In this document: positions 43,981 through 52,510 of the stretch, piece after piece
Numbering within the stretch: position 1 is the stretch's first letter
Layout of the letters: each line of letters begins with the position of its first letter
NCBI GenBank assembly: GCA_964370215.1
Contig: CAYJIM010000002.1
Coordinates: forward strand, 1-64,000
Direction of reading: 5' to 3'
Source of the DNA: Massiliimalia sp964370215
GTDB lineage: Bacteria > Bacillota > Clostridia > Oscillospirales > Ruminococcaceae
DNA: 64,000 nucleotides
Program-made: the position numbers and the translations under genes
Notes under the pieces: generated by a model
Told to the model about the DNA's origin: nothing
Seen by the model: only the letters and a program-made list of their open reading frames with translations
Database searches by the model: none

Positions 43981-44355
43981 ATGAAATTTCAATTTATTCA
44001 TTACAATTATAACGTTGCAGATCTGGCACGCTCTCTTGCGTTTTACAAAGAGGCATTGGGGCTTACTGAAATTCGTCGCAACGAAGCGGCAGACGGCAGT
44101 TTTATTCTGGTGTACTTAGGGGACGGGGCAACCGACTTTTGTTTGGAACTTACTTGGCTGCGTGACTGGCCGAAGGATCATTACAATTTAGGTGACAATG
44201 AAGTACATTTGGCGCTTCGTGTTGATGATTATGAGGCAGCATTTGCAAAGCACACTGAAATGGGTTGTATCTGTTACCACAACGAAGGAATGGGACTTTA
44301 CTTTGTCAGTGATCCGGATGGATACTGGATTGAGATTGTACCGACACGAAAATAG
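43981..44355 (+). CDS. VOC-family (glyoxalase I-like) protein
   Basis: 124 residues, two beta-alpha-beta-beta-beta repeats: FIHYNYNVADLARSLAFYKEAL with LGLTE at the N terminus, and YFVSDPDGYWIEIVPT at the C terminus. The metal ligands expected for lactoylglutathione lyase (His, Glu, His, Glu) can be placed at FIHYNY, CLELTW, EVHLAL and WIEIVP. It may detoxify methylglyoxal. Last gene before a terminator. Confidence 0.88.
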   Translation: MKFQFIHYNYNVADLARSLAFYKEALGLTEIRRNEAADGSFILVYLGDGATDFCLELTWLRDWPKDHYNLGDNEVHLALRVDDYEAAFAKHTEMGCICYHNEGMGLYFVSDPDGYWIEIVPTRK

Positions 44356-44389
44356 TTTGCTATTAGACCATCGAAAAACCCGCAATCGC

Positions 44390-44424
44390 AAAAATGGTGA
44401 GCAACACGGCTCACCATTTTTATT
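44390..44424 (+). terminator. Intrinsic terminator
   Basis: 13-bp perfect stem (44390-44402 with 44409-44421), six-base loop, T-rich end; an A-rich left arm means it can also act from the minus strand. Confidence 0.85.
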
Positions 44425-44497
44425 TTCTGTATCACTGCGACTTGCAGATTTTTGGATGCTCTGGCAGAATGTCGAAATAGAAAAGGACTTTCTTGGC

Positions 44498-44554
44498 ACC
44501 AAACATCGTAACGAGGGTAGGCGAAATGCGCCTACCCTCGTTACGATGTTTGGT
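44498..44554. repeat. 26-bp perfect inverted repeat
   Basis: Arms 44498-44523 and 44529-44554 with a five-base loop. There is no U tract on either strand. It lies between the convergent VOC and YczE-type genes, after a separate terminator. Confidence 0.85.
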
Positions 44555-44569
44555 TGTTATGATATGGTG

Positions 44570-45229
44570 TTAAGAAGATTCTTGAACACCCAAGAATAAT
44601 CGCAGATACTGTCCGAAAAATTTTTGTAATAGGCGCAAGCAAAGACCGACACAAACGGCGGCGATGACCGTACCTTCCCGTACTCCTTGCAAATGTCCCA
44701 CCCACAGTAGGGAAATCACCACACCGAGCAACACAATGGCACAGTCGAAGATGATTTTAGAAGTGGACATGCTGTACCCAAATCGAAAGCTGATGGCTTG
44801 CACCATCCCTTCGTTTGGGAGGGAAAGGATGTCCGTTGGGACATACAAAAAAATGCCGAGTGCGATGCCGAAAATACCACCGGCAAGGGTCAAAAGCTGC
44901 ATGTGATATCCTTCGGGAACGATGGGGTCGGTCATGTAGGCGGCAAAACTGACAAAAAAACCAAAGATCAGTGAACTGAATACCTGAAACAAGTTTTTCT
45001 TTTCAAACGAGCGACCATACAACAAAATCTGGATGAATAAGAACACCATAAACACCAGAAAAGTCCACAATCCCATATCATCTTCGACCGCTTGGCTGAT
45101 GACGCTTGGCAGGGTGCTGGCGGGCGCTCCTCCCAAGCGGGAGGCACGACAAAGGTTGATGCCGCTAGCCATGGTGAATAGTCCCAGTATGTAGACGAGC
45201 ACCCGCCTTGTAAAATAAATGTACTGCAT
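44570..45229 (-). CDS. YczE/YyaS-type integral membrane protein
   Basis: 219 residues, about five TM segments. GLFTMASGINLCRASRLGGA and GIALGIFLYVPTDILSLPNEG are conserved pieces of the YczE family of Firmicutes. Function unknown; a B. subtilis relative is needed for surfactin production. The start is ATG 45229 (AGGAATGTG before it), not the upstream GTG. It ends the metG-aroK-yczE minus-strand operon. Confidence 0.8.
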   Translation of the reverse strand: MQYIYFTRRVLVYILGLFTMASGINLCRASRLGGAPASTLPSVISQAVEDDMGLWTFLVFMVFLFIQILLYGRSFEKKNLFQVFSSLIFGFFVSFAAYMTDPIVPEGYHMQLLTLAGGIFGIALGIFLYVPTDILSLPNEGMVQAISFRFGYSMSTSKIIFDCAIVLLGVVISLLWVGHLQGVREGTVIAAVCVGLCLRLLQKFFGQYLRLFLGVQESS

Positions 45230-45277
45230 CACATTCCTCCAACCGCTAGCGAGCGTTGTTCATTTCCTGGGGAATAA

Positions 45278-45832
45278 TTATGATCTGGGTACTTTAACAT
45301 TTGATTGTAAGCGTGTGGGGTACAGGCGTTTGATGATTTGTGCACAGATCGCGGAAACAGGTTTGCCATCTGTTTTGATGACAATGTTAGCAACCGCTTT
45401 ATAATGCGGTTGGCGCTCCTCCATCAATTCTTTGATGGCAGGCACATTCATGCGGTTTTGTAACAGTGGACGGTGATTGCGGTGCGAAACCCTTCGTAGG
45501 ATGGTATAGGGTGAAGCGGTCAGCAAAATGACTTTTCCCTTTTTGAGTAAGGGGAGATTTTGAGGCTGCATCGCCACCCCACCACCGCAGGAAATGATCA
45601 TCCCTGTTTTTTCAGACAATTCCTCTAAAATTTGTGTTTCCAAAGCACGAAATGCCGGCTCTCCCTGTGTTTCAAAGATTTCGGTGATTGGCATACCGGC
45701 ACGGTCGACAATCAAACGATCCAGATCAACCCAGTCAACCTGAAGTTTTTTACTGAGTGCGCGGGCAATGGTCGTTTTTCCAGTTCCCATAAAGCCAATC
45801 AACAGCACATTATAAGGTAGCGGCGGATACAT
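45278..45832 (-). CDS. aroK: Shikimate kinase
   Basis: 184 residues. Walker A is GFMGTGKTTIARALS, DLDRLIVDRAG matches the shikimate-binding Asp, FRALETQIL holds the substrate Arg, and ISCGGGVAM is the Walker B-like GGG motif. RNHRPLL is the lid. It phosphorylates shikimate for aromatic amino acids. The start is ATG 45832, nine bases after AAAGGAG; the TTG nine bases upstream is discounted. No other shikimate genes are present here. Confidence 0.95.
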   Translation of the reverse strand: MYPPLPYNVLLIGFMGTGKTTIARALSKKLQVDWVDLDRLIVDRAGMPITEIFETQGEPAFRALETQILEELSEKTGMIISCGGGVAMQPQNLPLLKKGKVILLTASPYTILRRVSHRNHRPLLQNRMNVPAIKELMEERQPHYKAVANIVIKTDGKPVSAICAQIIKRLYPTRLQSNVKVPRS

Positions 45833-45874
45833 GGTGGACAACTCCTTTATGTAAAAATGCCGATTGGGAAGAGG

Positions 45875-47860
45875 TTACTCTTCCACAAATTGGCTTTGGT
45901 GTTTGGCAAAAAAGTCTACACGAGGTTCTAAGAATTTCAGTTGGTGCCCCTCGCCGCAAAAATACGACAACGGCTCAAAAATGTGTTCCCAATTCCAAAG
46001 TTCATCCGATACCCCAAGGTATTCTTGCACCATTGCACAACCGCTTGGTGCGATCGCGTGCAGCAGGGTGGTCGCTGTACGCACCCCATGGAAACAATCC
46101 AACAGGATTTGATGACGCAATACTTGGTCATCTTCTTTTTCAGCTTGTTTCATGTGGTTGACCCAGTGCTTGTTCATAAAGCGAATATAGTCGTCCAATA
46201 CATAGGTGAGGCGGTGGAAATCGTGATTGTACATGTGACGCTCAAATTCCAGTACTTGCTTTTCGGTTTCTGCAAGTACCGATTCAGTGATGTTGCCGGT
46301 CGGCAGCTTTCCGTCAAAATAGCTTTGTGCGGTGTAGAAACAGGAACGCACCAGACGATTGAACACATTCGTCAGCAGATTCCCTTCCTTTAAGGCAGGG
46401 TCTTTTCCTTGACGCTCTTCTTCCGGTTGGAAGGCGAGTGGTTGGAAACTTGCATTTTTGGTGGAAAGACCGAGACTCAAGAAATGGATGCGCAATTGCT
46501 CTGCGGTGTAATGATCCAGTAGCTCTGCTGCCATCGGTGGTTTGACTGCACCGGAAGACGACGCTTTTTTATCCATAAACAGGATGTGCTTGTTGGCAAC
46601 CAAATGCGGCAAATTGACACCTTTGGCCTTGTCGGCATCTTCGGCTTTGTCCGCATAGTAGGAAAGGAACATCCCCATTTCAGCAATGCCGTAAAAATAG
46701 ATGTTGTCCTCACCGATGAACTGATAGACCTTGCTATCCGCATCTTTCCAGTAGCGTTCCCATTCGTTGTCGTCAGCCCCACGCGCTTTCAAAAGCGCTC
46801 TGGAGAAGGAAATCGGCGCCCACAGCGATTCCGGCCAGACCCAGAAAGTCAAATCTTCCTGTCCTTCTACAACAGGGACAGGGACACCCCATTCACAGTT
46901 GCCGGAAAGACGGAATGGCACCAATGTTTTACCGGTGCGGAAGCGCATGCCTTGTTCGGTGAAGTAGGCACGTGCCTTGTCACGATCAGCCAGGGAAGAG
47001 AAGACAAAACTGTAGGACGGCTTTTTCTCTTCGTTGATCAACTCGTGTGTCGGCAGTGCTTGTTGCACCATTTCCAAATCCTCGATCTGGTTTTTTTGCA
47101 CATAGATGATCGGTTGTTTTAAAAATTCGTCGATGGCGCGTAAAATGTATTTGCGCAGGTTGGTGTTTTGCTTCCAATCCGCCATGATCTCTTCCATGAC
47201 AGGGAGATACTCGTCTAATTTGAAGTACCAGTTGGTCACTTCACGCAACTCAGGCGTCTTGCCCGACAGGGTGGAAACGGGATTCAACAGCTCACTTGGG
47301 GCATATTGGTGTCCCAACGCACATTCATCCGCATACCCGTGTTCTGAGGTACACCCCTCGAACGGGCATTTGCCGACGACTTGTCTACCATTTAAAAAGA
47401 CACCGATTTCAGGGTCGAAAAATTGTGGGGTAGAATCCTTCACAAGACTGCCGTGGTCATATAATTTTTGGAACAATTCTGCCGATACTTCCTTGTGCAT
47501 GGCAGCGGCATCGCCCAAAGCAGAGGCGGCAAACAGATCTAGCGAAATCAAAAATTCTTTCAATGTTTTGGCTTGGTGGAGATGATTCTCCTCGACATAA
47601 TCTTCTATGCTACCGGTAAATCCTTGTTCTACTTGTTTGCGGTATCCTTCCAATGCAGGGGAGCCGTAGCAGTCGGTACCGGAGACAAAAAGGACATTGT
47701 CTTTACCAATGCGGTCACGCATAAATCTGGCAAAGGTGTCGGCGTGGACAAACATCCCACCGACATGGCCAAAGTGGAGTTGTTTGTTGCCGTAAGGCAT
47801 ACCTGCGGTAATGACCGCCTTTTTGGGGAATGTGGGGCGTGGACGTTTGAATTGACTCAT
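45875..47860 (-). CDS. metG: Methionyl-tRNA synthetase-like class I synthetase
   Basis: 661 residues. TAGMPYGNKQLHFGHVGG has the HIGH-equivalent HFGH, followed by SGTDCYGSPA. A zinc-knuckle-like CPFEGC...ECALGHQYAPSEL is in the connective peptide, and FIGEDNIYFYGI is the usual central block. The KMSKS loop appears as FMDKKASSSGAVKPP, clearly diverged. There is no C-terminal EMAP-II tRNA-binding domain. Such a divergent MetRS group occurs in Clostridia, so it may be the functional enzyme, but mis-annotation as MetRS is possible. The start 47860 has AGGAAGGA upstream on the minus strand. Confidence 0.8.
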   Translation of the reverse strand: MSQFKRPRPTFPKKAVITAGMPYGNKQLHFGHVGGMFVHADTFARFMRDRIGKDNVLFVSGTDCYGSPALEGYRKQVEQGFTGSIEDYVEENHLHQAKTLKEFLISLDLFAASALGDAAAMHKEVSAELFQKLYDHGSLVKDSTPQFFDPEIGVFLNGRQVVGKCPFEGCTSEHGYADECALGHQYAPSELLNPVSTLSGKTPELREVTNWYFKLDEYLPVMEEIMADWKQNTNLRKYILRAIDEFLKQPIIYVQKNQIEDLEMVQQALPTHELINEEKKPSYSFVFSSLADRDKARAYFTEQGMRFRTGKTLVPFRLSGNCEWGVPVPVVEGQEDLTFWVWPESLWAPISFSRALLKARGADDNEWERYWKDADSKVYQFIGEDNIYFYGIAEMGMFLSYYADKAEDADKAKGVNLPHLVANKHILFMDKKASSSGAVKPPMAAELLDHYTAEQLRIHFLSLGLSTKNASFQPLAFQPEEERQGKDPALKEGNLLTNVFNRLVRSCFYTAQSYFDGKLPTGNITESVLAETEKQVLEFERHMYNHDFHRLTYVLDDYIRFMNKHWVNHMKQAEKEDDQVLRHQILLDCFHGVRTATTLLHAIAPSGCAMVQEYLGVSDELWNWEHIFEPLSYFCGEGHQLKFLEPRVDFFAKHQSQFVEE

Positions 47861-48338
47861 ACGATAAAAATCCTTCCTAACTGTAATGACAGAGATCACT
47901 TGAAACCCATAAGAGGGCATTTTTTAATACCTTATTGTAACAAATATTTCGACTTTTGTAAACAGTCTACGCATATTTATTGTCAATTACACACACCTTT
48001 TGTATATTCACCGGCAAAGCGGCCGACCATGTGGTAACCCCGGATTGTAACACTTTGCACGAATTGGGAAAAGTTACTTTCTATAATTCACAATATCTTA
48101 ACAAACAGAACCCCTTCATGTGTTACAATTTGTAATATACAAAGTCAATTTGTAGTGAGTTTGCGCGTGAAAAAACTGTTTGGTGACGATAAAGATACAA
48201 GAAAAACACAGTATGCGCAAAATCGGATTTTATTCCGGAATGTATTGCAAAATGTTGAGATTTTGGTTAAAATAGAGATAGAAGTACCATTACCATACAT
48301 CTGATTTCAAAATTTCAATAAGAAATGGGGACCTATTT
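47861..48338. promoter_or_regulatory. 478-base divergent intergenic region
   Basis: It holds the minus-strand metG promoter TTTACA (47962-47957)-17-TACAAT (47939-47934), and the plus-strand promoter TTGCAA (48245-48250)-17-TAAAAT (48268-48273) for the PucR-like gene. A perfect TTACAA-T-TTGTAA palindrome lies at 48123-48135. No gene or riboswitch was recognised in the remainder. Confidence 0.7.
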
Positions 48339-49424
48339 ATGTCAAACAGATTATTTCAAAGCGTTATGCACCAGATGAAAGATACCATCAATCGTGTCAT
48401 CGGGGTGGTAGATGAAACCGCAACCATCATCTCCTGTAGTGAGTTGTCTAAAATTGGGATGACCAATGAGTTTATCGCATTGGATCTTTCGGATTCTCAA
48501 GACACTTTTATTCGTGATGGTTATACCTACAAATCATTTGGCGCACACGTCAAACCGGACTACGCCGTATTTGTAGAAGGGGTAGACGAAGTTGCAGCAA
48601 AATATGCCCAACTGCTTGCAATCACACTGTCCGCCATCAAGCAATACTATGATGAAAAATACGACCGCAACAATTTTGTCAAAAACGTCGTACTGGACAA
48701 CATTCTGCCGGGCGATATTTACATCAAGGCAAGAGAGCTGCATTTCAACAGCGATGTCAACCGTGTAGCACTGCTCATTCGGGTCGTATCGGTCAACGAT
48801 GTCTCCGCTTATGATGTGGTACAAAACCTCTTCCCAGACAAACAAAAGGACTTTGTCTTCAACATCAGTGAAAACGACATTGTGTTGATCAAAGAAATCA
48901 AAGCCTCCGTCGACAGCAAAGATTTGGAAAAATTGGCAGGTTCGATTGTGGATACCCTCAGTAGTGAATTCTATACCCGTGCCATTGTCGGGATTGGGAC
49001 AAGCGTACAGGGGATCAAAGATTTGGCAAAATCCTTCAAAGAAGCACAAGTGGCGTTGGAAGTCGGTAAAGTATTTGACAATGAAGAAAACATTGTTTCT
49101 TACGACAATCTGGGGATTGCACGTTTGATCTATCAATTGCCGACTACCCTTTGTGAAACCTTCTTGAAAGAGGTGTTCAAACAAGGGTCGATTGATTCTC
49201 TCGATCACGAAACGCTCTTCACCATTCGCCGTTTCTTTGAAAACAACTTGAACGTTTCTGAAACTTCGAGAAAATTGTTTGTTCATAGAAACACCTTGGT
49301 GTATCGTTTGGAAAAAATCAAAAAATTAACAGGGCTTGACTTGCGTGAGTTTGACCATGCAATTGTATTCAAAATTGCGTTGATGGTCAAAAAATACCTC
49401 AGCTCGAACCCGACAAAACTATAA
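48339..49424 (+). CDS. PucR/CdaR-type transcriptional regulator
   Basis: 361 residues. The C-terminal helix-turn-helix is the PucR type: FFENNLNVSETSRKLFVHRN, then TLVYRLEKIKKLTGLDLREFDHA. The middle (RAIVGIGTSVQGIKDLAKSF, then KEAQVALEV) is the GGDEF-like fold of this family. The N-terminal part resembles a CdaR-type sugar-diacid-binding domain (MKDTINRVIGVVDETATII). It lies directly before ftsE with a 57-base spacer, so it may be co-transcribed with or control ftsEX. Ligand unknown. Confidence 0.85.
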   Translation: MSNRLFQSVMHQMKDTINRVIGVVDETATIISCSELSKIGMTNEFIALDLSDSQDTFIRDGYTYKSFGAHVKPDYAVFVEGVDEVAAKYAQLLAITLSAIKQYYDEKYDRNNFVKNVVLDNILPGDIYIKARELHFNSDVNRVALLIRVVSVNDVSAYDVVQNLFPDKQKDFVFNISENDIVLIKEIKASVDSKDLEKLAGSIVDTLSSEFYTRAIVGIGTSVQGIKDLAKSFKEAQVALEVGKVFDNEENIVSYDNLGIARLIYQLPTTLCETFLKEVFKQGSIDSLDHETLFTIRRFFENNLNVSETSRKLFVHRNTLVYRLEKIKKLTGLDLREFDHAIVFKIALMVKKYLSSNPTKL

Positions 49425-49481
49425 GTGTAACACTGCTTTGTTTGTGCAGTAAAGCACTTTGGCTAAAGGAGAACTTTTTTT

Positions 49482-50168
49482 ATGATAGAACTTGCTAATG
49501 TATCTTTGAAGTACGACAACGAAACGGTCGCCATCGAAGACATTAACCTAAAAATTGAACAAGGGGAGTTTGTGTTTATTGTCGGCGCTTCCGGTGCCGG
49601 AAAAAGTTCCATTATCAAGCTCTTACTGCACGAACGCGTGGCAACCACAGGAACCGTCATTGTCAACGGTTATAACCTCAAAAAAATCAAAAAGCGGAAG
49701 TTACCAAAATTCCGTCGCACCCTCGGGGTGGTCTTTCAGGATTTCCGTTTGATTCCCTCTCTCAATGTGTTTGACAACGTGGCGTTTAGCCTGCGTGTAA
49801 CCGATGCGTCGAAACAATATATTCGTACACGTGTCCCTTACATTTTAGAGTTGATGGGATTGACCGAAAAGGCAAAGCGTTTTCCACATGAATTATCCGG
49901 TGGGGAACAGCAAAGGGTTTCTATCGCAAGGGCACTTGTCAACGACCCACCGATGATCATCGCTGATGAGCCGACAGGGAATGTTGACCCGGAACTCTCT
50001 TATGAAATTGTAGATTTGCTCAAACGCATCAACGATGTTGGTACCACTGTTATCATGGTCACACATGAACATGACATTGTCCGCTACTTTGGTGGACGTA
50101 CCATCAACATTGAAAACGGGCGCATTTCGTTCGATGATTACATAGGAGGACACGATGAAGTTAAGTAG
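49482..50168 (+). CDS. ftsE: Cell division ATP-binding protein FtsE
   Basis: 228 residues. Walker A GASGAGKSSIIKLL, signature LSGGEQQRVSIARALVNDP, and Walker B MIIADEPTGNVDPE, in an ABC-ATPase of the FtsE/LolD group. With FtsX it transmits ATP hydrolysis across the membrane to activate peptidoglycan hydrolases during division. AAGGAG precedes ATG 49482. The gene overlaps ftsX by 14 bases. Confidence 0.96.
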   Translation: MIELANVSLKYDNETVAIEDINLKIEQGEFVFIVGASGAGKSSIIKLLLHERVATTGTVIVNGYNLKKIKKRKLPKFRRTLGVVFQDFRLIPSLNVFDNVAFSLRVTDASKQYIRTRVPYILELMGLTEKAKRFPHELSGGEQQRVSIARALVNDPPMIIADEPTGNVDPELSYEIVDLLKRINDVGTTVIMVTHEHDIVRYFGGRTINIENGRISFDDYIGGHDEVK

Positions 50169-51189
50169 TTTTGGGTATTTGACCGGACAAGGGGTACAGG
50201 GATTGTGGAAAAACCGCATGATGACTCTGGCTTCCGTTGCGGTACTCACCGCATCCCTTTTGATTGTTGGTGTGGCGGTGTTATTGACTGAAAACATCAA
50301 CCAAATGGTGCATTATGTAGAAGCACAAAATGAATTTAAGGCCTTCATGTATCATGAAGACGATTACTTACAGTCGGATGGTTTGGTCACCACAACCGAG
50401 ACACCACAAACCACGGTAGACGCACCGGAAACCGACACCACCACGGATCAAGCGGCAGGCGTTTCAGAAATTCCGGTACCAACCGATTGGAATGCCTATT
50501 GTTTAGAAGTACAACAGGAAATTGAAGCAATTCCGAATGTAGAATCTGCCCTTTTCATCTCCAAAGATGAAGGGATTGAGACCATGAAGGATCAACTCGG
50601 CGACAATGCAGCGCTGTTGCAGGACTACATGGGTGAGGACAACCCTTTGAATGACTCTTTCACCATTCAAGTCAAAGACTTGGCACTGATGGAAGAAACC
50701 ACGGCTCTTGTTGCACAAATCACAGGAATTGAACTGGTATCCGCTTCCAACGAGGTGGCAGAAACGCTCACCGACATTCGCCAGATTGTCAATGTTGCAG
50801 GATGGGCACTGGTGGCAGCACTGGTCATTGTATCACTTGTCATTATCATGAATACCATTCGCGCGACCATCTTTAACCGTCGCAAAGAACTCAACATCAT
50901 GCGCTACGTTGGCGCAACAAAAGCCTTTATTCACCTTCCGTTTATCATCGAAGGTGTGGTATTGGGGCTGATTTCGGCAGGGATTGCCTATCTCATCATC
51001 TGGCAGGGGTACACTTATGCGATCAATGCATTGATCGGTACCAGTACTTCTTGGCTCAATGATGCGATTGAAAGCATCATTCCGTTCCCAGCCATTGCGA
51101 TTCCGCTTGCCATCTTCTTCGTGGGCACCAGTGTGTTTATCGGGGTAGTCGGCAGTGCGTTCAGTATTCGCAATCATATCAAAGTTTAA
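50155..51189 (+). CDS. ftsX: Cell division protein FtsX with extended extracellular loop
   Basis: 344 residues, four TM helices (about 22-44, then three near 210-330). After TM1 there is an extracellular domain with an inserted low-complexity segment (Thr, Glu, Asp, Pro rich, roughly residues 70-105) before the usual IEAIPNVESALFISKDEG. This linker makes the protein longer than the ~300-residue norm. The C-terminal part (TIFNRRKELNIMRYVGATKAFI) is characteristic. AGGAGG sits before ATG 50155. It probably couples to the peptidoglycan hydrolase encoded next. Confidence 0.95.
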   Translation: MKLSSFGYLTGQGVQGLWKNRMMTLASVAVLTASLLIVGVAVLLTENINQMVHYVEAQNEFKAFMYHEDDYLQSDGLVTTTETPQTTVDAPETDTTTDQAAGVSEIPVPTDWNAYCLEVQQEIEAIPNVESALFISKDEGIETMKDQLGDNAALLQDYMGEDNPLNDSFTIQVKDLALMEETTALVAQITGIELVSASNEVAETLTDIRQIVNVAGWALVAALVIVSLVIIMNTIRATIFNRRKELNIMRYVGATKAFIHLPFIIEGVVLGLISAGIAYLIIWQGYTYAINALIGTSTSWLNDAIESIIPFPAIAIPLAIFFVGTSVFIGVVGSAFSIRNHIKV

Positions 51190-51211
51190 AATTTTTGGGA
51201 GGTTGATTCCG

Positions 51212-52410
51212 ATGGGTTATTTACAAAAGCATAAATCCTTATTGAAATTGACTGCGATGATGCTTTCTGTGCTTTTGAGCATTGCAGCACTGCAATGGAT
51301 TGCTGTACCGGTACAAGTTATGGCAACCACGGTCGGTGAGTTGGACGAAGACATCAGTGATGTCAAAGACACTATCAGTGGTTATGAAAGCCAGCTGAAG
51401 GAACTCAACGACTTGCAAAATGCGTTGTTACTGGAAATGGAAGCGGCACAAGCAAAAGTTGCAGAATATCAAACGCAAATCGATGCCTTAACCGCAGAAA
51501 TTGCGGCTTTGGATGCGGAAATCGCTCGCCTGAATGGGGAGATTGAAGAGGTTACCGCACAGATTGAGCAAAAGGAAAAAGAAATTACGCAAAAGCAAGC
51601 GGAGTTGGACGCAGCGGAAGAACTGTTCCGTGATCGTCTTGCGGCAATGTATATGATGTCGGGTAATCTGACCATTATGAATGTGCTGTTTGGGGCGGCT
51701 GACTTTTCTGACTTTTTGATGCAGACGCAAATGCTGGATACCATTTCGGAAAGCGATACCGAGCTGATGAATGAGATCACTGCATTTAAAGAAGAACTGC
51801 AACGCTTGAAATTGGGACTGGAAGATGACAAACGTATCTTGGAAGAAACCAAAGTCCAAGTAGAGGCTGTCAAAACGCAAGTTGCTACCAAGCAAGCCGA
51901 AGTTATTGCGTTGCGTGATGTCGAACAGCAAGAAGCGGACATCGCAGAAGCGGCAAGACTTTCAAGTTTGGACAAATTGGCACAAGCGGAAGCCTTGCTC
52001 CATGAGCAGGAAAGTGAATTGGCGACCCTTGAAGCGGAACGTGAAGAGATGATCAATTCGCAAATCGTCGATAGTGGCGGTAGTACCTCGACAGGTACCC
52101 CACCGGCACCATCTGCGTCGGGTTGGACCAATCCGATGACAGAAGGGTATAGTTATATTTCGACTTACTTCAATGTCGTTGACGCATGGCATTCCAGACC
52201 ACATGGTGGGGTAGACTTTGCTGCTCCTTATGGGCGTGCGATTGCGGCAACCAGAAGTGGTACTGTTTCCTCTTACGTCACCGGTTGGGGTGGTGGCTAC
52301 GGTAACTATCTCATCGTCAATCATGGGGATGGTTATTACAGCTTGTATGCCCACTGTCAAACCTTACTCGTTTCGCAAGGACAGTCGGTTTCGCAGGGAC
52401 AAAAGATTGC
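51212..52410 (+). CDS. PcsB/EnvC-like peptidoglycan hydrolase with coiled coil and M23 domain (3' end in gap)
   Basis: At least 399 residues. There is a signal peptide (about 1-40, basic then hydrophobic, with a VMATT cleavage region). A long coiled coil follows (about 45-300, rich in E, Q, A), then a Gly/Ser/Thr/Pro linker. The M23 metallopeptidase starts at HSRPHGGVDFAAPYG and has YYSLYAHC for the second zinc histidine. This is the FtsX-activated hydrolase type. The ATG is 51212, 9-10 bases after GGGAGG. The gene runs into the 100-N gap, so the last ~30 residues and the stop are not seen. Confidence 0.92.
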
Positions 52411-52510
52411 NNNNNNNNNNNNNNNNNNNNNNNNNNNNNNNNNNNNNNNNNNNNNNNNNNNNNNNNNNNNNNNNNNNNNNNNNNNNNNNNNNNNNNNNNN
52501 NNNNNNNNNN
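52411..52510. other. Assembly gap (100 N)
   Basis: A run of 100 undetermined bases between the M23 hydrolase and the S41 protease. It hides the hydrolase stop and probably the ribosome site and first base of the protease start. Confidence 0.98.

Noticed and set aside
48123..48135. TTACAA-T-TTGTAA palindrome before the PucR-like gene as a specific operator
   Set aside because: Short, AT-rich and over 100 bases from the promoter; chance cannot be excluded, so it is mentioned only in the intergenic entry.
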